Shown one piece after another: positions 34,457 through 43,266 of a stretch of 64,000 nt of DNA. Every line of letters starts with the position of its first letter. The stretch's first letter is position 1. Source of the DNA: Mycobacterium marinum (GTDB lineage: Bacteria; Actinomycetota; Actinomycetes; Mycobacteriales; Mycobacteriaceae). Where the stretch lies: positions 3,286,001 through 3,350,000 of the forward strand of contig NZ_CP024190.1 in the NCBI RefSeq assembly GCF_003391395.1, given 5' to 3'. The notes below the pieces were generated by a model. The model made no database searches. It was not told the DNA's origin and was given only the letters and a program-made list of their open reading frames with translations. A program made the translations under genes and the position numbers.

Positions 34457-35686
34457 TCAGTGCACGGCTTCTCGGCGTGGTTCCTTGGGGAGCCCGAGCA
34501 GTTGCTCGCCGATCACATTGCGCTGGATCTGCGAACTGCCGGCATAGATCGTCGCGGCGCGCGCGTATAGCAACTCGTCCATCCAGCAGGCAGGGGAGTT
34601 GGCGGTACCGGCCTGCGGAACAACGAGCGCCTCACCATTGCCCGGGCCGCTGGGGCAGAGCGCGTCCAACCCGAGAATCTCCACGGCAAGCTCGGTATAG
34701 CGCTGGAAGTATTCACTCCAGATGACCTTGCTGATCGCCGCTTCAGCGCCTGGCAACAGCCCGTTCAGCGCCCAGGTAAGGCTGCGGTAGCCGCGGTAGC
34801 GCATGATCTGGGTGCGGGAATAACACCACGCCAGCCGGTCTCGGATGCGCGGGTCGCTGTCCAAGCCCCGCGCTCGGGCCAGATCGCACAACCGGGACAG
34901 GTCACGGGCGAAGTCGATCGCCCCCGTGGTCGCCTGCGCGCCGCGTTCGAAACCCAGCAGAGTCATGGCGGCCGTCCAGCCGCTGCCGACTTCGCCCACT
35001 ACATTGGCAACGCCGGTTCGGGCGTCGGCGAAGAAGACCTCATTGAACGGGGAATGTCCGGCGGCATTGATGATCGGCCGAACCACCACGGCAGGCTGGT
35101 CCATCGGCACCAACAACAACGACAGCCCCTGGTGCTTGGGCGCAACGGGATCCGTTCGCGCCAAGACAAAGATCCAATTGGCGGTGGATCCGGCCGATGT
35201 CCAGATTTTCTGACCGTTGATCACCCACTGGTCACCATCGAGTACGGCTCGGGTCCGCACAGAGGCCAGATCCGAGCCGGCCTCAGGCTCAGAGAAACCC
35301 TGGCACCAGCGATCGTCGCCGGTGAGGATGCGCGGCAGGAAATGCCGCTTCTGCGCTTCGGTTCCCAGGGCGATCAACGTGTTGCCCAGCAGATCGACCC
35401 CGAACAGATCGTTCTCCTCGCGCTCGGGTGCTCCCGTGCGGGCGAACTCTTCGGCGAGCACCACCTGCTCGACGGGGGAGTGACCGCCCCCGCCGTACTC
35501 CTTGGGCCAGGACACCGCGATCAACCCGGCTGCCACCAGGAGTTGGCGCCACCTCGCAGCGAAGGCCTTGCGGTCCTGCACCGCCAGAGCGCCGGGCCCC
35601 GACCAGCCGCACGGCAGGTGCTCGTCCAAGAACGCGCGGACCCGCTCGCGAAACTCTTCCGCCTCGGGCGGGTAAGCGACGTCCAC
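34457..35686 (-). CDS. fadE17: Acyl-CoA dehydrogenase FadE17
   Basis: The protein from GTG 35686 (VDVAYPPEAEEFRERVRAFLDEHLP) has 409 residues and typical dehydrogenase motifs: SWPKEYGGGGHSPVEQVVLAEEFARTGAP, QGFSEPEAGSDLASVRTRA, WVINGQKIWTSAGSTANW and the C-terminal YAGSSQIQRNVIGEQLLGLPKEPR. The open frame extends a further 140 codons upstream, but that stretch is only the antisense-frame shadow of echA13. The start lies 14 bases after the echA13 stop. It is expected to oxidise an acyl-CoA together with FadE18. Confidence 0.92.
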   Translation of the reverse strand: MDVAYPPEAEEFRERVRAFLDEHLPCGWSGPGALAVQDRKAFAARWRQLLVAAGLIAVSWPKEYGGGGHSPVEQVVLAEEFARTGAPEREENDLFGVDLLGNTLIALGTEAQKRHFLPRILTGDDRWCQGFSEPEAGSDLASVRTRAVLDGDQWVINGQKIWTSAGSTANWIFVLARTDPVAPKHQGLSLLLVPMDQPAVVVRPIINAAGHSPFNEVFFADARTGVANVVGEVGSGWTAAMTLLGFERGAQATTGAIDFARDLSRLCDLARARGLDSDPRIRDRLAWCYSRTQIMRYRGYRSLTWALNGLLPGAEAAISKVIWSEYFQRYTELAVEILGLDALCPSGPGNGEALVVPQAGTANSPACWMDELLYARAATIYAGSSQIQRNVIGEQLLGLPKEPRREAVH

Positions 35687-35700
35687 GTGCGGCGCCCTGC

Positions 35701-36651
35701 TCAGGGCCGCCGCTTGGTTGCGGGCAGAATCTCCGGAGCGGCCCGCCAGTCGTCGAGTCCATACTCGACGGTGCCGTAGCACAGCTTTCCGCCGGTGACC
35801 TCGGCCCAGTGCGCATGATTGAGCTGATGGATCTTGAAGCACCCGTCCAGCGCCGTGGTGAAACCCATGGCGTCCACGGTCTGGTTCACCGATTCCTTGA
35901 TGAGCAGCGCAGCCATCGTCGGTAGCTTGGCGATGCGGCGCGCAAATTCGATCGCGCAATCGGCTAGATCCTCGCTCGGAAATACCTTGCTCACCATGCC
36001 CAACGCGTGGGCTTCGTCCGCGCCGATCGAGTCGCCGGTAAGCAAGAGCTCCTTGGCCTTGCGCGGGCCGAACTCCCACGGGTGGCCGAAGTACTCGACT
36101 CCACACATGCCGAGACGGGTGCCCACGACATCGGCGAACACGGTGTCATCGGCAGCGACGATCAAGTCACAGCACCAGGCCAACATCAAACCCGCCGACA
36201 GCACCGTCCCGTGCACCTGGGCGACGGTGATCTTGCGCAGATTGCGCCACCTCTTCGTGTTCTCGAAGTAGTAGTGCCACTCCTGGCGGTTGCGTGACTC
36301 CACCCCGCCATAGGTGCCGCCATTGCACTGATAGGTGGGGTGCTGGTCGGGCCCCGGGGCGCGTTCCCGGACATCATCGGCCGAGCCCAGGTCGTGCCCG
36401 GCGGAAAAGGCGGGCCCCTCGCCGCGCAGGATGACCACCCGGACGGTGTCGTCAGCTTCGGCAAGTTCGAAGGCGGCACCCAACTCCACCAGCATTCCGC
36501 GCGTTTGCGCGTTGCGCTGTTTCGGGCGGTTCAGGGTGATCGTCGCGATACGGCCGTCGTCGATCGTTTCGTACCGGACGTATGTGAAGTCCGGCGCCGC
36601 ACGCTCCCCGTTGGACCGGCGATCGACTGGACTGACACCGGCGACGTTCAT
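35701..36651 (-). CDS. echA13: Enoyl-CoA hydratase/isomerase family protein EchA13
   Basis: The 316-residue crotonase-fold protein has ITLNRPKQRNAQTRGMLVELGAAFELAE, the oxyanion-hole region GEGPAFSAGHDLGSADD, and CCDLIVAADDTVFADVVGTRLG, with a second oxyanion position near the GVEYFGHPWEFGPRKAKELLLTG block. The usual catalytic Glu positions are not clear, so hydratase against isomerase/hydrolase activity is open. It is the first gene of the echA13-fadE17-fadE18 operon, divergent from the Rv1936-type monooxygenase gene. Between the two starts lie the boxes shared with the yrbE3A promoter. Orthologue of Rv1935c. Confidence 0.92.
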   Translation of the reverse strand: MNVAGVSPVDRRSNGERAAPDFTYVRYETIDDGRIATITLNRPKQRNAQTRGMLVELGAAFELAEADDTVRVVILRGEGPAFSAGHDLGSADDVRERAPGPDQHPTYQCNGGTYGGVESRNRQEWHYYFENTKRWRNLRKITVAQVHGTVLSAGLMLAWCCDLIVAADDTVFADVVGTRLGMCGVEYFGHPWEFGPRKAKELLLTGDSIGADEAHALGMVSKVFPSEDLADCAIEFARRIAKLPTMAALLIKESVNQTVDAMGFTTALDGCFKIHQLNHAHWAEVTGGKLCYGTVEYGLDDWRAAPEILPATKRRP

Positions 36652-36720
36652 GGCGGCTCCTTACTGCTCACTGGGCGCTGAACGGGTGATCTGTGCGAGG
36701 TTACGCGGCTACGGACCAGT

Positions 36721-36738
36721 ATGTCCATAGCCAATACG
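36721..36738 (-). promoter_or_regulatory. Box B of the shared Mce3R-type operator, mel2/echA13 promoter
   Basis: ATGTCCATAGCCAATACG on the plus strand. The reverse complement of 53493-53510 upstream of yrbE3A agrees at 17 of 18 positions. Box A follows after exactly 60 bases. It lies 70 bases before the echA13 start and is not palindromic. Confidence 0.7.
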
Positions 36739-36798
36739 GCCTATCGGAGTTCAACGACAGATAAACTCGCATGCAAATTGGGTCTTGTGCGCAGTCAA

Positions 36799-36813
36799 GT
36801 ATCTTGCTAGTAC
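36799..36813 (+). promoter_or_regulatory. Box A of the shared Mce3R-type operator, mel2/echA13 promoter
   Basis: GTATCTTGCTAGTAC is identical, in reverse complement, to 53418-53432 upstream of yrbE3A. It lies 70 bases before the start of the Rv1936-type gene. A short palindrome GGTATACC follows at 36817-36824. Confidence 0.7.
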
Positions 36814-36882
36814 TGTGGTATACCTACAGAAGACGCGATCACGGCGCCACGCATCAGGGCCGGGGACAGACCAGAAGGGTTA

Positions 36883-38022
36883 ATGATGGAGATCGGAATA
36901 TTCCTCATGCCGGCCCATCCGCCGGAACGCACTCTTTACGACGCCACCCAGTGGGACCTCGACATCATCGAACTGGCCGACCAACTCGGCTACGTCGAAG
37001 CCTGGGTCGGCGAACACTTCACCGTGCCGTGGGAGCCGATCTGCGCCCCGGATCTACTGTTGGCCCAGGCGCTGCTGCGTACCAAGCAGATCAAGCTCGC
37101 ACCCGGCGCGCACCTGCTGCCCTATCATCACCCGGTCGAACTTGCCCATCGCGTAGCGTATTTCGATCACCTGGCACAGGGCCGCTTCATGCTGGGCGTC
37201 GGAGCCAGCGGTATCCCAGGAGACTGGGCACTCTATGACGTGGACGGCAAGAATGGCGAGCATCGCGAGATGACCCGCGAAGCTCTCGAAATCATGTTGC
37301 GGATCTGGACCGAAGACCAACCCTGGGAACATCGCGGAAAGTACTGGAACGCCAACGGTATTGCGCCGATGTTCGAAGGTCTGATGAGGCGCCACATCAA
37401 GCCCTACCAAAAACCCCACCCACCGATCGGAGTAACCGGGTTCAGCGCCGGCTCGGAAACCCTCAAACTGGCCGGCGAGCGGGGCTACCTTCCGATGAGC
37501 CTGGACCTGAACACCGAGTACGTCGCGACCCACTGGGATGCGGTCCTCGAAGGCGCCGCCCGCAGCGGCCGGACGCCCGACCGCCGCGACTGGCGACTCG
37601 TGCGTGAGGTGTTGGTGGCGGAGACCGATGAGCAAGCATTCCGGTACGCCGTCGACGGGACCATGGGGCGAGCCATGCGCGAGTACGTCCTGCCGACCTT
37701 CCGAATGTTCGGCATGACCAAGTTCTACAAGCACAACCCCTCGGTGCCCGACGACGACGTGACCCCGGAGTACCTCGCCGAAAACACCTTCGTGGTCGGC
37801 TCGGTGGACACCGTGGTCGACAAACTCGAAGCCACCTACGACCAGGTCGGCGGATTCGGTCACCTGTTGGTTCTCGGATTCGACTACCGGGAGAACCCGG
37901 GGCCATGGAAAGAGTCACTACGGCTGCTCGCCGAGGAAGTCATGCCCCGGCTCAATGCTCGCATCGCCAAGAAGCCGGGGGGACCCCACAAACCTCCAAA
38001 GCCCGAAGCCGCGATCGTCTAG
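36883..38022 (+). CDS. LLM-class flavin-dependent monooxygenase (Rv1936/melF-type)
   Basis: The 379-residue protein has a bacterial-luciferase-like fold: MEIGIFLMPAHPPERTLYD, YVEAWVGEHFTVPWEPICAPDLLLAQALLRTKQIKLAPGA, LLPYHHPVELAHRVAYFDHLAQGRFMLGVG, and VVDKLEATYDQVGGFGHLLVLG near the end. It would oxidise an unknown substrate with reduced FMN and oxygen; the flavin reductase three genes on (41636) is the obvious FMNH2 source. It is first in a six-gene operon (to 44037) matching M. tuberculosis Rv1936-Rv1941, called mel2 and reported to protect against reactive oxygen in macrophages. Confidence 0.92.
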   Translation: MMEIGIFLMPAHPPERTLYDATQWDLDIIELADQLGYVEAWVGEHFTVPWEPICAPDLLLAQALLRTKQIKLAPGAHLLPYHHPVELAHRVAYFDHLAQGRFMLGVGASGIPGDWALYDVDGKNGEHREMTREALEIMLRIWTEDQPWEHRGKYWNANGIAPMFEGLMRRHIKPYQKPHPPIGVTGFSAGSETLKLAGERGYLPMSLDLNTEYVATHWDAVLEGAARSGRTPDRRDWRLVREVLVAETDEQAFRYAVDGTMGRAMREYVLPTFRMFGMTKFYKHNPSVPDDDVTPEYLAENTFVVGSVDTVVDKLEATYDQVGGFGHLLVLGFDYRENPGPWKESLRLLAEEVMPRLNARIAKKPGGPHKPPKPEAAIV

Positions 38023-38049
38023 CGAACCAAGGGCGAGAAGGGCACCGCC

Positions 38050-40569
38050 ATGACAGTTCGGCACGTTACCGTCGGCTACTCGGACGGAACGCACAAGACC
38101 ATGCCGGTGCGGCCCGACCAGTCGATACTGGAGGCCGCCGAAGAACACGGTGTCGCCATCGTCAACGAATGCCAGAGCGGAATCTGCGGCACCTGCGTGG
38201 CCACCTGCACCGCCGGCCGGTACGACATGGGACGTACCGAGGGCCTCTCCGATGTGGAGCGAGCGGCCCGAAAGATCCTCACCTGCCAGACCTTTGCCGA
38301 GTCCGATTGCGAGATCGAACTGCAGTACCCCGTCGACGACAACGCGGCGTTGCTGGTAAGCGGCGACGGCGTGGTGACCGGTGTTGACATGGTGTCACCG
38401 GGCACCGCCGTCCTGCGTGTCGATGTCTCGGCCATGGCCGGCACGATCGGATATCGAGCGGGCCAGTTCGCCCAGCTGCAGGTTCCCGGTAGCGACCAGT
38501 GGCGCAACTACTCTTATGCGCATCCGGCCGACGGAGGTGGTGAGCTCGAGTTCATCATCCGATTGTTGCCCGACGGCGCGATGTCGAACTATCTGCGTGA
38601 CCACGCCAAACAGGGTGATCGAATTGCGTTGCGGGGCAGCAAGGGAAACTTCTATCTTCGCCCGATTGTACGGCCGGTGGTGCTGGTCGCCGGCGGTACC
38701 GGCCTGTCAGCAATCCTGGCCATGGCCCAGAGTCTGCCGGCCGATCCCGGCCAACCGGTAAGTCTGCTCTATGGAGTGACCTCGGCCGAAGATCTGTGCA
38801 AGCTCGACGAACTCGAACAGCTCGAGCACCGTGTTGCGGGCTTGCAGGTGCACGTCATCGTGGCGCGCCGCGACGACGACTGGTCCGGGCGCACCGGGCT
38901 GGTCACCGACTTGCTCGACGAGGCGATGCTGGCCGGCGGCGACGCCGACGTGTACCTGTGCGGCCCCGCTGCGATGGTCGAGGCTACCCGCACCTGGTTG
39001 TCGGCCAATGGCTTTCACCGAGCTGGGCTCTACCACGAGAAGTTCGTGGCCAGCGGGGCGGCGCGCCGCCGCACGCCGGCGCGCCTGGACTACTCGGCCC
39101 TGGATCTCGCCGCAGTGCGGCGCAGCGGTCGCGGTACCGCTGTGGTCATCGGCGGCAGCATCGCGGGCATCGCCGCGGCCAAGGTCTGCAGCGACGCCTT
39201 TGACCGCGTCATCGTGCTCGAGAAGGACGACCCCCACCGCCGCCGCGAGGGCAGACCGGGCGCTGCGCAGGGCTGGCACCTGCACCACCTCCTCACCGCC
39301 GGGCAGATCGAACTCGAACGTTTCTTCCCCGGCATCGTCGACGACATGGTGCGCGAGGGCGCATTCAAGGTCGACATGGCAGCCCAGTACCGGATTCGGC
39401 TGGGCGGAACCTGGAAGAAACCCGGTACGAGCGACATCGAGATCGTGTGCGCCGGGCGGCCGCTGCTGGAATGGTGCGTGCGCCGTCGACTCGACGACGA
39501 ACCGCGCATCGACTTCCGCTACGAGTCAGAGGTCACCGACCTGGTGTTCGATCGCGCCAACAACGCCGTCATCGGGGTTGCCGTCCAGGGTGACGGCGGC
39601 GAACCGGAGGTGATTCCCGCGGAGTTCGTCGTGGATGCCTCGGGAAAGAACACCCACGTGCCGGAGTTCTTGGGGCGCATCGGCATTGGAGCCCCCGAGG
39701 TCGAACAGGACATCATCAACTGCTTCTACTCCACCATGCAACACCAGGTGCCGCCGGAGCGGCAGTGGCAAGACAAGGTGATGGTGATCTGTTATGCGTA
39801 CCGGCCCTACGAAGACACCTACGCCGCGCAGTACTACACCGACAGCTCCCGGACCATCCTGTCCACCTCACTGGTGGCCTACAACTGCTACTCGCCGCCA
39901 CGCACCGCTCGAGAATTTCGCGAGTTCGCCGATCTGATGCCGTCACCGGTCATCGGAGAGAACATCGACGGACTTCAGCCTGCCTCGCCGATCTACAACT
40001 TCCGATATCCCAACATGCTGCGGCTGCACTACGAAAAGAAGCGCAACCTGCCGCGCGCTCTGTTGGCGGTGGGCGACGCCTACACCAGTGCGGACCCCGT
40101 TTCCGGGCTGGGCATGAGTCTGGCGCTCAAGGAAGTTCGGGAGATGCAGTTGCTGCTGTCCAAATACGGTCCCACGCACCGGGAGCTACCGCGCAAGTAC
40201 TACCGAACGATCGCCAAGATGGCCGACACCGCCTGGTTCGTGATCCGCGAGCAGAACCTGCGCTTCAACTGGCTCAAGGACGTCGACAAGAAACGCCCGT
40301 TCTATTTCGGTGCGCTCACCTGGTACATGGATCGGCTGTTGGAGCTGGTGCACGACGACCTCGACGCCTACCGCGAGTTTCTGGCCGTCGTCCACCTGGT
40401 CAAACCGCCGCTGGCGCTCATGAAGCCCGGAATCGCCAGCCGCGTCATCGGTAAATGGGCGCGAACCAGGCTGTCCGGCCAGAAGACGTTGATCGCCCGC
40501 AACTACGAAAACCACACCGCACCTGCCGAACCCGCGGACCAGCTGGTGACCGTGGGTGATCTGAGATAA
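38050..40569 (+). CDS. Three-module oxidoreductase: 2Fe-2S ferredoxin, FAD/NAD reductase, FAD-dependent oxygenase-like domain (Rv1937/melG-type)
   Basis: The 839-residue protein starts with a plant-type ferredoxin: C41, C46 and C49 in NECQSGICGTC, and C79 in ILTCQTF. Residues 100-340 are a ferredoxin-NADP-reductase-type module with RNYSYAHPADG (flavin) and VVLVAGGTGLSAILAMA (NAD). Residues 360-820 are a separate FAD-binding module beginning AVVIGGSIAGIAAAKV and containing ALLAVGDAYTSADPVSGLGMSLALKE, as in halogenase/hydroxylase-like flavoproteins. One chain thus holds a complete electron relay from NAD(P)H to a flavin oxygenase-type site. Substrate unknown. It is 27 bases downstream of the monooxygenase gene in the mel2 operon. 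Confidence 0.9.
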   Translation: MTVRHVTVGYSDGTHKTMPVRPDQSILEAAEEHGVAIVNECQSGICGTCVATCTAGRYDMGRTEGLSDVERAARKILTCQTFAESDCEIELQYPVDDNAALLVSGDGVVTGVDMVSPGTAVLRVDVSAMAGTIGYRAGQFAQLQVPGSDQWRNYSYAHPADGGGELEFIIRLLPDGAMSNYLRDHAKQGDRIALRGSKGNFYLRPIVRPVVLVAGGTGLSAILAMAQSLPADPGQPVSLLYGVTSAEDLCKLDELEQLEHRVAGLQVHVIVARRDDDWSGRTGLVTDLLDEAMLAGGDADVYLCGPAAMVEATRTWLSANGFHRAGLYHEKFVASGAARRRTPARLDYSALDLAAVRRSGRGTAVVIGGSIAGIAAAKVCSDAFDRVIVLEKDDPHRRREGRPGAAQGWHLHHLLTAGQIELERFFPGIVDDMVREGAFKVDMAAQYRIRLGGTWKKPGTSDIEIVCAGRPLLEWCVRRRLDDEPRIDFRYESEVTDLVFDRANNAVIGVAVQGDGGEPEVIPAEFVVDASGKNTHVPEFLGRIGIGAPEVEQDIINCFYSTMQHQVPPERQWQDKVMVICYAYRPYEDTYAAQYYTDSSRTILSTSLVAYNCYSPPRTAREFREFADLMPSPVIGENIDGLQPASPIYNFRYPNMLRLHYEKKRNLPRALLAVGDAYTSADPVSGLGMSLALKEVREMQLLLSKYGPTHRELPRKYYRTIAKMADTAWFVIREQNLRFNWLKDVDKKRPFYFGALTWYMDRLLELVHDDLDAYREFLAVVHLVKPPLALMKPGIASRVIGKWARTRLSGQKTLIARNYENHTAPAEPADQLVTVGDLR

Positions 40570-40580
40570 GGAAGGCGACC

Positions 40581-41639
40581 ATGGCGCAGGCTCATCGGAT
40601 CTTGAACTGCCGGGGCACCCGCATCCATGCCGTCGAAGACGGCGAGGGACCGCTGGTGATACTGCTGCACGGGTTTCCAGAGTCCTGGTACTCGTGGCGC
40701 CATCAGATTCCGGCGCTGGCCGCCGCGGGCTACCGGGTGGTGGCCGTCGATCAGCGTGGCTATGGCCGATCGTCGAAGTACCGGGTGCAAAAGGCCTACC
40801 GCATCAAAGAATTAGTCGGTGACGTGCTTGGCGTCGTCGATGCCTATGGTGCGGACAAGGCATTCGTTATCGGTCACGACTGGGGCGCGCCGGTCGCTTG
40901 GACCTTCGCCTGGTTATCTCCGCAAAGATGCGCCGGAGTGGTGGGGATCAGCGTTCCATTCGCCGGGCGTGGTGTGATCGGCTTGCCGGGCAGCCCCTTT
41001 GGCGAGCATCGGCCCAATGACTACCACCTCGAGCTGGCGGGCGAAGGCCGGGTTTGGTATCAGGACTACTTCTCCGCTCAGGATGGCATCATCGCCGAGA
41101 TCGAGGAAGATGTGCGGACCTGGCTACTCGGGCTGACCTACACGGTGTCCGGCGACGGCATGATCGCGGCCACCAAGGCGGCCGCCGATGCGGGTGTCGA
41201 TCTGGCATCCATGGATCCGATCGACGTTATCCGGGCCGGCCCCTTGTGCATGGCCGATGGGGCGCGGCTCAAGGACGCGTTCGTCTACCCGGAGACGATG
41301 CCCGCTTGGTTCACCGATGCCGATCTTGACTTCTACACTGGCGAGTTCGAACGCTCCGGCTTCGGTGGACCGCTGAGTTTCTATCACAACATCGACAACG
41401 ACTGGCACGACCTCGCCGACCAGGAAGGCAAGCCGCTGTCTGCGCCCGCGCTGTTCATCGGTGGTCAATACGATGTCGGCACCACCTGGGGAGCCGAGGC
41501 CATAGCGCGGGCACACGAGGTCATGTCCGACTACCGCGGCACCCACATGGTGGCCGACGTCGGGCACTGGATTCAGCGGGAAGCGCCCGATGAGACCAAC
41601 CGGCTGCTACTCGAATTCCTTGGGGGGCTGCGGCAGTGA
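40581..41639 (+). CDS. ephB: Epoxide hydrolase EphB (Rv1938/melH-type)
   Basis: The 352-residue alpha/beta-hydrolase-fold epoxide hydrolase has the oxyanion motif LLHGFPESWYSWRHQ, the nucleophile Asp in VIGHDWGAPVAWTFAW, and the His in DVGHWIQREAPDETNRLLLEFL. Cap-domain tyrosines that open the epoxide are expected in the FVYPETMPAW...LDFYTGEFERSGF region. It converts an epoxide to a diol. M. tuberculosis EphB (Rv1938) has a known structure and activity on several epoxides. It is third in the mel2 operon, following the flavin oxygenase gene after 11 bases and overlapping the next gene by 4. Confidence 0.95.
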   Translation: MAQAHRILNCRGTRIHAVEDGEGPLVILLHGFPESWYSWRHQIPALAAAGYRVVAVDQRGYGRSSKYRVQKAYRIKELVGDVLGVVDAYGADKAFVIGHDWGAPVAWTFAWLSPQRCAGVVGISVPFAGRGVIGLPGSPFGEHRPNDYHLELAGEGRVWYQDYFSAQDGIIAEIEEDVRTWLLGLTYTVSGDGMIAATKAAADAGVDLASMDPIDVIRAGPLCMADGARLKDAFVYPETMPAWFTDADLDFYTGEFERSGFGGPLSFYHNIDNDWHDLADQEGKPLSAPALFIGGQYDVGTTWGAEAIARAHEVMSDYRGTHMVADVGHWIQREAPDETNRLLLEFLGGLRQ

Positions 41640-42169
41640 GTTGCGCCTTCGACATGATTCCGCAGACCGTCGACCCTCTCGACGGCGCCGCGTTGCGCTA
41701 CGCCTTCAGCTGCTTCCCCTCCGGTGTGATTGCTGTCTGTGCGATGGTCGGCGATGCCCCGGTCGGGATGGCGGCGAGCTCGTTCACTTCCGTTTCGATC
41801 GACCCGCCGCTGGTGTCGATCTGTGTGCAGAACACTTCCACGACGTGGCCGAAGTTGCGCAACCGTCCGCGCCTCGGCGTCAGCGTTCTTGCCGAGGGCC
41901 ACGACGAGACATGTATCAGCCTCTCGCGCAAGGAAGGTGACCGATTCGCCGGGGTGTTCCACAGCGAGCTGCCCGGCGGGGGCGTGGTCGTTCTCGGAGC
42001 CAGCGCCTGGCTGGAGTGCCTGCTGCACTCCGAGGTCCCGGCGGGGGATCACACCATCGCATTGCTTGAAATCTGCTCGCTGGGAGCCGATCCCGAGACA
42101 CCACCACTGGTTTTTCATGGCAGCCGGTTCCGCCGGTTGGCCGCTCACCCCGCAACGGAGCCTGGATGA
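41636..42169 (+). CDS. Flavin reductase domain protein (Rv1939/mel2)
   Basis: The 177-residue product has the flavin-reductase/FMN-binding split-barrel fold: ALRYAFSCFPSGVIAVCAMVGDAPVGMAASSFTSVSIDPPLVSICVQNTSTTWPKL, followed by FAGVFHSELPGGGVVVLGASAWLECLL and a C-terminal LVFHGSRFRRL. It should use NAD(P)H to make reduced FMN for the luciferase-like monooxygenase at the head of the operon. Its GTG overlaps the ephB stop (GTGA) and its stop overlaps the next start (ATGA), so translation is probably coupled. Confidence 0.9.
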   Translation: MSCAFDMIPQTVDPLDGAALRYAFSCFPSGVIAVCAMVGDAPVGMAASSFTSVSIDPPLVSICVQNTSTTWPKLRNRPRLGVSVLAEGHDETCISLSRKEGDRFAGVFHSELPGGGVVVLGASAWLECLLHSEVPAGDHTIALLEICSLGADPETPPLVFHGSRFRRLAAHPATEPG

Positions 42170-43263
42170 AAACCACCGATGTCCGGGTGCGCCGGGCGAT
42201 CACCGCGATAGCGGCGGGACGCCCCGTCGTTGTCACCCACGATCACGCCGCCCAGGGATATCTGGTCTTCGCGGCCGAGGCCGCGACCTCGTCTCTGGTC
42301 GCTTTCACCGTCCGGCACACGGCGGGATATGTCCGCGTCGCGCTGCCGGACGCCGAGTGTGCGCGGTTGAACCTACCGCCGATGTGCCATGACAACCCGA
42401 CACATCGGGTATCGGTCGATGTGCGAGCAACCGGCACCGGCATCTCGGCGCGCGACCGTGCCCGCACCATCGCGGCTCTCGCGTCGGCGGGCTCGCAAGC
42501 TGCGGATTTTCTCCGGCCCGGGCACGTGGCCCCACTACTGGCCGAGCCGCATGGGGTGCTCGCCAAGTGCGAGCCCGCCGAAGCCGCCGTAGACCTTGCC
42601 CGCCTAGCCGGACACCGGCCGGCCGCCGCATTGTGTGAGATTGTCTCTCGCCGTAACCCCACTCTGATGGCGCACGGCGCCGAGTTGGTCGAATTCGCCG
42701 TGGAACACGGATTGGCCGTCGTGTCCATTGCCGAACTCCTGGCTTATCGGCAACGGACCGAACCGCAGGTCATCCGGCTGACGGAGACGACCCTACCCAC
42801 GTGGGCCGGCAATTCCCGCGTCATCGGCTTTCGTGATCTGGGGCCAGCCAACCTAGGAGGCGAGCATTTGGCGGTGATCATCGGTGCCCCCGACTCCGGC
42901 GTGCCCGTGGCACTGCACGTCCACATCGAGTGCCTCACCGGCGACGTCTTCGGGTCGACCGGGTGCCGATGCGGCGGGGAACTCAACGGCGCACTCAGCG
43001 CAATGTCAGCCCAGGGCAGCGGCGTGGTCCTGTACCTGCGGCCCCCAGGACCGCCGCGCGCATGCGGCCTGTTCGCCTCTGACGAGGAGACCCCCGCTGA
43101 CTTCATGTCCGAGACCGTGACCTGGATGCTGCGCGATCTTGGGGTGTATGCGATCAAACTCTCCGACGACATGCCAGGATTTGGCCTTGTGATCTTCGGA
43201 GCCATTCGCGAGGCTGGTGGGGCCGCCGGGCCTGCAGACACGCCGCTCGCGGCCGCGGGCTAG
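42166..43263 (+). CDS. ribA1: RibA1-like DHBP synthase/GTP cyclohydrolase II homologue, apparently degenerate
   Basis: The 365-residue protein spans both halves of a RibA/RibBA enzyme, but many key residues have changed. In the DHBP-synthase half the acidic 'DDEDRENEGD' region is replaced by VVTHDHAAQGYLVFA, and the second motif reads LAKCEPAEAAVDLARLAG. The GTP-cyclohydrolase half keeps the zinc-type cysteines HIECLTGDVFGSTGCRCGGELNGA but lacks the later 'GREGRGIG' block, where YLRPPGPPRACGLF is found. It is thus unlikely to make riboflavin precursors. The corresponding M. tuberculosis gene ribA1 (Rv1940) is a second copy beside the functional ribA2. It may bind flavin or nucleotide for the mel2 oxygenases. 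Confidence 0.88.
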   Translation: MKTTDVRVRRAITAIAAGRPVVVTHDHAAQGYLVFAAEAATSSLVAFTVRHTAGYVRVALPDAECARLNLPPMCHDNPTHRVSVDVRATGTGISARDRARTIAALASAGSQAADFLRPGHVAPLLAEPHGVLAKCEPAEAAVDLARLAGHRPAAALCEIVSRRNPTLMAHGAELVEFAVEHGLAVVSIAELLAYRQRTEPQVIRLTETTLPTWAGNSRVIGFRDLGPANLGGEHLAVIIGAPDSGVPVALHVHIECLTGDVFGSTGCRCGGELNGALSAMSAQGSGVVLYLRPPGPPRACGLFASDEETPADFMSETVTWMLRDLGVYAIKLSDDMPGFGLVIFGAIREAGGAAGPADTPLAAAG

Positions 43264-43266
43264 CCC

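Noticed and set aside
35687..36106. 140-codon N-terminal extension of FadE17
   Set aside because: It overlaps echA13 on the same strand in another frame and is Arg-rich; the acyl-CoA dehydrogenase fold begins at 35686.
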